Origin: Sophora flavescens
Taxonomy: Eukaryota; Streptophyta; Magnoliopsida; Fabales; Fabaceae
Assembly (NCBI GenBank): GCA_030762895.1
Contig: JAUPTC010000222.1
Location: 1-64,000 of the forward strand
DNA length: 64,000 nt
Reading direction: 5' to 3'
Part shown: positions 57,996 through 64,000 of the stretch, piece after piece
Position numbering within the stretch: position 1 is the stretch's first letter
Layout: each line of letters begins with the position of its first letter
Program-made: the position numbers and the translations under genes
Notes under the pieces: model-generated
Told to the model about the DNA's origin: nothing
Databases searched by the model: none
The model's input: the letters and a program-made list of their open reading frames with translations, nothing else

Positions 57996-60089
57996 ATGCA
58001 AGCCAATTATGATAGACAACTTGCTAACCTACACCGTGACGATTCAAGTGACTATGATAGTGAAAGAGGAAGGCCTAGAGGAGGACGACATAGAGGAGGA
58101 GGACATAGGGGAGAGAGACGTGATAGAGGACTTGAAGGGGTCAAAATCAAAGTTCCTTCCTTTATTGGGAAGAATGATCCGGAGGCTTACTTGGAGTGGG
58201 AGCTAAAAATAGAACAAGTCTTTGATTGTAATTCATACAATGAAAGCAAGAAGGTGAAAGTAGCCGCCCTTGAGTTCAAGGAATATGCCCTTGTGTGGTG
58301 GGACCAACTACAAAAAGAAAGGAGAAGACATGGAAGAGAGCCCATAGACACTTGGGAGGAGATGAAATTTGTCATGAGGAAGAGGTATGTCCCAAATCAT
58401 TATCAAAGGGATATTCACAACAAGTTACAAAGGCTTACCCAAGGGACCAAAAGCGTTGATGAATATTTCAAGGAGATGGAGTTGGCCTTACTTAGGTCAA
58501 ATTTTAAAGAAGATAGGGAGGCTACCATGGCAAGGTTCTTACATGGCTTGAATCAAGATATTCAAGACATAGTGGAGTTACAAAATTATGTGGAGCTTGA
58601 AGATTTGGTTCAACAAGCGATTAAGGTGGAGCAACAAATTAAGAGGAGAAAGTCCAAATATTCTTTTTCTTCATCTTCCAAATTTCCATCCTCAAATTGG
58701 AAGGAAGATTCAAAGAAGGAGGGTGCACCATTTTCTAAAGAGGCCGAGAGCACCCCTCAAGGAAAGAAGCCAATGGAAACAAGTTCTAGGAGCCGTGATA
58801 TGAAGTGTTTCAAGTGCTTAGGCCATGGGCATATTGCGTCCCAATGCCCAACAAAGAGGACAATGGTGGCAAGGAATGGTGAAGTGGTGTCACAAAGCGA
58901 AGCCTCAAGTGAGGAGGAGAGTGAAAAAGGAGAAGAAATTCCGGAGGGAGACTTATTCATGGTAAGAAGGCTTTTGGGAAGTCAAGTCAAGGATCATGAA
59001 GCAAGCCAAAGGGAGAATATCTTTCATTCTAGATGTCTAATTCAAGGAAAGGTATGTTCTCTAATCATTGATGGTGGGAGTTGTGCCAATGTTGTAAGCA
59101 CTAGATTGGTGTCCAAATTGAATCTTGTTACTAAGGCACATCCAAGGCCATATAGGCTTCAATGGCTAAGTGAGGTTGGGGAAACGGTGGTGAACAAACA
59201 AGTAGAGGTCCCATTCTCAATTGGAAAGTATGAAGATTGTGTACTTTGTGATGTGGTGCCTATGGAGGCAAGCCATATGTTGTTGGGAAGGCCTTGGCAA
59301 TATGACAAAAAGGTCATCCATGATGGGTTCTCAAATAAGTTCACCTTCATGCATCAAGACCGAAAGGTCATTCTTTCTCCTTTATCTCCAAAGCAAGTTA
59401 GTGAGGATCAAATAAGAATGAGAGAAAAAAAAGAGCAAGAGAGAAAAGAAAAGGAGAGTGAGAAAAAGAAAGAAAAGGAGAGTGAAAAAAGGATTGCAAA
59501 AGAGAGTGAGAAAAATATTGAAGAAAAAGGTGAGAAAACAATTGAAAAAAAGAGTGATAAAGAGAAAAATAATGAGGAAAATATTGTGAAAATTAGTGAA
59601 AAGAAAGAGAGTTGTTTGGCAACAAAAAGTGAAGAGAAGGAGGCTTTAATTTCAAGGCAACCCCAATTCATTTTTTATTGGAACAATTTTTATTTAATTG
59701 CTAATGCTTCTAAGGATCTTTCTTTGTCTAGTGGTGTTGTAACTTTTTTGCAGAAATTTGGTAATTTCATTCCAAAGGAAGCACCCTATGGCAATGTCAT
59801 TGTGAAGAACACTCTGGATGCACCCAAAATGACTAATTTTGTTGATGAAGACTACAATTCGAGGACGAATTCACTCAAAGAAGGAGGGAATGATATGAGC
59901 CCAATTTGGAGTATGGTTCAAGAAGCTTATCAAGGACTTGGTGGGCCAATTACAAATGTTACAACCAAGAAAGCCCAACAAGTGTTAATTCAAACTATGG
60001 TTCTCATCATGGAAGCAAGCTCAAATGCAAGATTGGATGGAATGAAGCCCAAATTATTAACTTACATTATCCAACTAAAGGATCCATGA
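57996..60089 (+). CDS. Gag-protease fusion ORF of array unit 13, open into the next LTR
   Basis: About 697 codons in one frame, the only unit with no frameshift. From the ATG: Arg/Gly-rich segment (about 24-46); retrotransposon-gag core with EYALVWWDQLQKERRR (about 57-165); Ser-rich linker; CCHC knuckle at Cys271, Cys274, His279, Cys284; retropepsin with IDGGSCANVV (Asp359) and LLGRPWQYD (about 429-437); Lys/Glu-rich tail (about 475-555); RT-start scar LQKFGNFIPKEAPYG (about 585-599); integrase-end scar DEDYNSRTNSLKEGG (about 617-631). About 66 residues encoded by the LTR follow, with GLGGPITNVTTKKAQQVL. It would give particle protein and protease but no RT or integrase. Expression would need re-initiation after the 28-codon ORF or readthrough of TAA. 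D-G-G replaces the usual D-S/T-G; activity unknown. Confidence 0.85.
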   Translation: MQANYDRQLANLHRDDSSDYDSERGRPRGGRHRGGGHRGERRDRGLEGVKIKVPSFIGKNDPEAYLEWELKIEQVFDCNSYNESKKVKVAALEFKEYALVWWDQLQKERRRHGREPIDTWEEMKFVMRKRYVPNHYQRDIHNKLQRLTQGTKSVDEYFKEMELALLRSNFKEDREATMARFLHGLNQDIQDIVELQNYVELEDLVQQAIKVEQQIKRRKSKYSFSSSSKFPSSNWKEDSKKEGAPFSKEAESTPQGKKPMETSSRSRDMKCFKCLGHGHIASQCPTKRTMVARNGEVVSQSEASSEEESEKGEEIPEGDLFMVRRLLGSQVKDHEASQRENIFHSRCLIQGKVCSLIIDGGSCANVVSTRLVSKLNLVTKAHPRPYRLQWLSEVGETVVNKQVEVPFSIGKYEDCVLCDVVPMEASHMLLGRPWQYDKKVIHDGFSNKFTFMHQDRKVILSPLSPKQVSEDQIRMREKKEQERKEKESEKKKEKESEKRIAKESEKNIEEKGEKTIEKKSDKEKNNEENIVKISEKKESCLATKSEEKEALISRQPQFIFYWNNFYLIANASKDLSLSSGVVTFLQKFGNFIPKEAPYGNVIVKNTLDAPKMTNFVDEDYNSRTNSLKEGGNDMSPIWSMVQEAYQGLGGPITNVTTKKAQQVLIQTMVLIMEASSNARLDGMKPKLLTYIIQLKDP

Positions 60090-60887
60090 CAAGAGGGGCG
60101 TGCAACATGAAGAAGAGTCCAATTTTAGTTGTTTGTTTTAATTCAATAAGTGTAAATGGGTTTTATGAGTGAGCCCAATTACTAAGTGATGTTTTTGGGG
60201 CAGCCCACTTGCAATCCATGAGGGAATTCGAATTTGTATGTGTCTTAGTGGGAGGAATCTTTAGCTTGCATGCTATAAGAACTCCTAAACTAGTGTGTTG
60301 ATATTTTGATAAATTGTATAAATTATGGGGGTTACACTTTTAATGTGAGAACAAGTGTAACCACCACATAATTAGGGGAATGAAGAGTCAAGAAGGGGGG
60401 GGGCGAACCTTCATAGTCTTATGGCTGAGTTGAAAGATTTGGTGGCTACATTATGAGGGTTTTTAACTCATGTTATGATGGCTAAGTTAAGTGAGAATAA
60501 GTGAGTGTTTAAGGTCAATTAAGTGGGGGTTATGGTTTGGATTTGGAAGCCCAAAAGTTGGCTGCTCAACTATATGTAATTTGTGACAAACACATGGAAT
60601 GGTAACTTGGATGTTGAATTTGGATTGTAATCCATTTGTGAGAGAATTGTCTCTCTTTGGTTCTTGGTTGAGCCAACTATTGTTCTTATCAAGAATCCAA
60701 GATTCTTGTGGCGAACCTCACTTGGCTTATCAAAACTCTTGTTTTGTGGCGCCATCATCATCTTCTTACTCATCCATTTTATTTATTTCTTCACTTTAAT
60801 CTTGGTTACAAAGTGTTACACGAATTTGTGTCCAAAAATTCAACCAAAAAGATCATCAAAGGCAACCTCACCATTTGGTTGTCATCA
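59891..60887 (+). repeat. Array LTR 14
   Basis: It is 997 bp with a 9-G run and the CGAACC variant shared with LTR 13. The leader of unit 14 (60888-61515) has an added ATTATT before TTAAACCC near 60958. Confidence 0.93.
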
Positions 60888-61515
60888 AGTGGTATCAAAG
60901 CTTAGGCTTTGGTTGAGTTTTCTGAGTTTTGTTCTTCTTCTTCTACCTTTCTTCTTTATTATTTTAAACCCAAAAACACAAAAAAAAAAAAAACACTTTG
61001 AATCTATTTGTGAAGGGAAATTTCGTGTTGTTGTTCCTGCTCAAAAACAAGTTTTCAATTGTGATTCTCTTCTTCAAAGTTTGAAAAAAAAAAATTTGCA
61101 CAAATTATAAGAAAAAAAATTGTGCATGAAATCTTGAAGGAAAAAAAAAAAGAGGAAGAGAAAAGTCTATTTGAGCAATTTGTGTTCTTGAAACAAAAAA
61201 AAAAAAAAGAAAGAAAAATATTTCCCTTCTTCCTTGTTCTTATTTCCAAAGCTTTGCCTTTCTAGCCTTTCCTTTTGTTTCCTTTGTTTTGATAAGTTTT
61301 GTGATTTTTGTTACTTGAATTTTTTGGATTTTTGTGTGGTTTTTGTGTTTGACTCTTCTAAGAACTAAAGGGGAACATTTGAGAGGAAAAAGGCAAGAGT
61401 GTCCAAAATACATTTTTTTGTGTGGAAAAAGCCAAAAGAGTGAAGAAAAAAAAATCATTGTGTGAACTAGTGAGGGAGTGTAGTGAGGAAACAAATAAAC
61501 TCTTCTACTCAAATC

Positions 61516-63712
61516 ATGGCCAACAATGAGGATAGTCCACCATTATCTCCAAGGTCGGCCACTCTTCAAGCTAGGATGGCCAATCAAGTCCAAGCTCTTT
61601 AAAGACAATTGGAGCAAATGCAAGCCAATTATGATAGACAACTTGCTAACCTACACCGTGACGATTCAAGTGACTATGATAGTGAAAGAGGAAGGCCTAG
61701 AGGAGGACGACATAGAGGAGGAGGACATAGGGGAGAGAGACGTGATAGAGGACTTGAAGGGGTCAAAATCAAAGTTCCTTCCTTTATTGGGAAGAATGAT
61801 CCGGAGGCTTACTTGGAGTGGGAGCTAAAAATAGAACAAGTCTTTGATTGTAATTCATACAATGAAAGCAAGAAGGTGAAAGTAGCCGCCCTTGAGTTCA
61901 AGGAATATGCCCTTGTGTGGTGGGACCAACTACAAAAAGAAAGGAGAAGACATGGAAGAGAGCCCATAGACACTTGGGAGGAGATGAAATTTGTCATGAG
62001 GAAGAGGTATGTCCCAAATCATTATCAAAGGGATATTCACAACAAGTTACAAAGGCTTACCCAAGGGACCAAAAGCGTTGATGAATATTTCAAGGAGATG
62101 GAGTTGGCCTTACTTAGGTCAAATTTTAAAGAAGATAGGGAGGCTACCATGGCAAGGTTCTTACATGGCTTGAATCAAGATATTCAAGACATAGTGGAGT
62201 TACAAAATTATGTGGAGCTTGAAGATTTGGTTCAACAAGCGATTAAGGTGGAGCAACAAATTAAGAGGAGAAAGTCCAAATATTCTTTTTCTTCATCTTC
62301 CAAATTTCCATCCTCAAATTGGAAGGAAGATTCAAAGAAGGAGGGTGCACCATTTTCTAAAGAGGCCGAGAGCACCCCTCAAGGAAAGAAGCCAATGGAA
62401 ACAAGTTCTAGGAGCCGTGATATGAAGTGTTTCAAGTGCTTAGGCCATGGGCATATTGCGTCCCAATGCCCAACAAAGAGGACAATGGTGGCAAGGAATG
62501 GTGAAGTGGTCTCACAAAGCGAAGCCTCAAGTGAGGAGGAGAGTGAAAAAGGAGAAGAAATTCCGGAGGGAGACTTATTCATGGTAAGAAGGCTTTTGGG
62601 AAGTCAAGTCAAGGATCATGAAGCAAGCCAAAGGGAGAATATCTTTCATTCTAGATGTCTAATTCAAGGAAAGGTATGTTCTCTAATCATTGATGGTGGG
62701 AGTTGTGCCAATGTTGTAAGCACTAGATTGGTGTCCAAATTGAATCTTGTTACTAAGGCACATCCAAGGCCATATAGGCTTCAATGGCTAAGTGAGGTTG
62801 GGGAAACGGTGGTGAACAAACAAGTAGAGGTCCCATTCTCAATTGGAAAGTATGAAGATTGTGTACTTTGTGATGTGGTGCCTATGGAGGCAAGCCATAT
62901 GTTGTTGGGAAGGCCTTGGCAATATGACAAAAAGGTCATCCATGATGGGTTCTCAAATAAGTTCACCTTCATGCATCAAGACCGAAAGGTCATTCTTTCT
63001 CCTTTATCTCCAAAGCAAGTTAGTGAGGATCAAATAAGAATGAGAGAAAAAAAAAGAGCAAGAGAGAAAAGAAAAGGAGAGTGAGAAAAAGAAAGAAAAG
63101 GAGAGTGAAAAAAAGGATTGCAAAAGAGAGTGAGAAAAATATTGAAGAAAAAGGTGAGAAAACAATTGAAAAAAGAGTGATAAAGAGAAAAATAATGAGG
63201 AAAATATTGTGAAAATTAGTGAAAAGAAAGAGAGTTGTTTGGCAACAAAAAGTGAAGAGAAGGAGGCTTTAATTTCAAGGCAACCCCAATTCATTTTTTA
63301 TTGCAACAATTTTTATTTAATTGCTAATGCTTCTAAGGATCTTTCTTTGTCTAGTGGTGTTGTAACTTTTTTGCAGAAATTTGGTAATTTCATTCCAAAG
63401 GAAGCACCCTATGGCAATGTCATTGTGAAGAACACTCTGGATGCACCCAAAATGACTAATTTTGTTGATGAAGACTACAATTCGAGGACGAATTCACTCA
63501 AAGAAGGAGGGAATGATATGAGCCCAATTTGGAGTATGGTTCAAGAAGCTTATCAAGGACTTGGTGGGCCAATTACAAATGTTACAACCAAGAAAGCCCA
63601 ACAAGTGTTAATTCAAACTATGGTTCTCATCATGGAAGCAAGCTCAAATGCAAGATTGGATGGAATGAAGCCCAAATTATTAACTTACATTATCCAACTA
63701 AAGGATCCATGA
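61516..63712 (+). pseudogene. gag-protease-pol-scar frame, array unit 14 (well preserved)
   Basis: TAA at 61600-61602, then gag-protease is open to 63084. An extra A near 63050 and further A-run changes near 63110 and 63170 disturb only the tail, and the ancestral frame is open again from 63209 to 63712. TTATTGCAACAA (near 63298) is shared with unit 4; other units have TTATTGGAACAA. Confidence 0.9.
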
Positions 63713-64000
63713 CAAGAGGGGCGTGCAACATGAAGAAGAGTCCAATTTTAGTTGTTTGTTTTAATTCAATAAGTGTAAATGGGTTTTATGAGTGAGCCCA
63801 ATTACTAAGTGATGTTTTTGGGGCAGCCCACTTGCAATCCATGAGGGAATTCGAATTTGTATGTGTCTTAGTGGGAGGAATCTTTAGCTTGCATGCTATA
63901 AGAACTCCTAAACTAGTTTGTTGATATTTTGATAAATTGTATAAATTATGGGGGGTTACACTTTTAATGTGAGAAGCAAGTGTAACCACCACATAATTAG
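63514..64000 (+). repeat. Array LTR 15, cut by window end
   Basis: The first 487 bp of an LTR after the polypurine tract 63500-63513. It carries GAGAAGCAAG (63981-63990), otherwise found only in array LTR 1, and a private AGTTTGTTGAT. It may be the right outer LTR of the array. Confidence 0.88.

Larger units (their letters stand above)
12895..64000 (+). repeat. Head-to-tail array of 3.6-kb gag-only Ty3/gypsy units (14 complete plus partial 15th LTR)
   Basis: Unit starts (LTR 5' ends) are 12895, 16512, 20125, 23737, 27361, 30982, 34601, 38221, 41828, 45438, 49048, 52656, 56274, 59891 and 63514, giving periods of 3607-3624 bp. Each unit is one LTR (995-1006 bp) plus an internal region of about 2.61-2.63 kb. 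The LTR of one unit serves as the 3' LTR of the previous one, and nothing separates units. Units are nearly identical apart from homopolymer indels and scattered substitutions. All are on the + strand. Each keeps gag and protease but lacks RT, RNase H and integrase, so they fit the TR-GAG type of non-autonomous element. The array is still running at the window end. Confidence 0.97.

Noticed and set aside
12895..64000. CRISPR array or other bacterial repeat system
   Set aside because: Repeat units are 3.6-kb retrotransposon copies with LTRs, not short repeats with unique spacers, and all coding content is plant Ty3/gypsy.
12895..64000. Whole array as assembly duplication of one unit
   Set aside because: Not fully excluded, but units differ by private substitutions, distinct indels, a private LTR patch and block-wise shared variants, which a copied contig would not show.

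Overview
The window is plant nuclear DNA made entirely of Ty3/gypsy LTR-retrotransposon sequence. No host gene, tRNA, rRNA or bacterial-type gene was found. The evidence for a seed plant (a eudicot is plausible but unproven) is an AT-rich background, a plant-type Gag with a CCHC knuckle, an LLGRPWQYD-type protease, a YFDD reverse transcriptase, and primer-binding sites resembling the plant initiator-tRNA-Met site (TGGTATCAAAGC). Three related element classes share LTR ends (TGAT...TCA), primer site, polypurine tract and leader.

Left part, 1-12894: a head-to-tail cluster on the + strand of about 1.95-kb non-autonomous elements, in the order partial internal, LTR1 (1093-1823), internal, LTR2 (9874-10625), internal, LTR3 (11827-12578), truncated internal. 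They have lost gag and most of pol. A small ORF of unknown origin sits where gag should start. The first complete internal region is split by a 6.87-kb minus-strand element (2644-9510) flanked by a perfect 5-bp target duplication CAAGG. This nested element is the only one with recognisable gag, protease, RT, RNase H and integrase. It is broken by many frameshifts and its LTRs have diverged.

Right part, 12895-64000: an uninterrupted head-to-tail array of a 3.61-kb unit (14 complete units of 3607-3624 bp plus a partial 15th LTR). Each unit is one LTR of about 1.0 kb, a primer site, a leader of about 0.62 kb, a gag-protease reading frame with a Lys/Glu-rich tail, a scar where RT, RNase H and integrase were deleted, and a polypurine tract. 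Neighbouring units share LTRs and have no target duplications between them. All 14 gag frames carry the same CAA-to-TAA nonsense change at codon 29. Apart from that, one unit (57996-60089) is open for about 700 codons, into the next LTR.

Inferred history: the nested element belongs to a family that could have supplied RT and integrase in trans. The 3.6-kb class is a gag-only deletion derivative. One such element inserted into the leader of the last 1.95-kb copy; the junction at 12895 is exactly at the LTR terminus. It then expanded in place, or arrived as a multimer, giving a retrotransposon-derived satellite. The first LTR and the last, cut-off LTR share a variant absent from the LTRs between them, which suggests the array ends just beyond the window. 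Many lesions are homopolymer indels, so some frameshifts could be sequencing errors.
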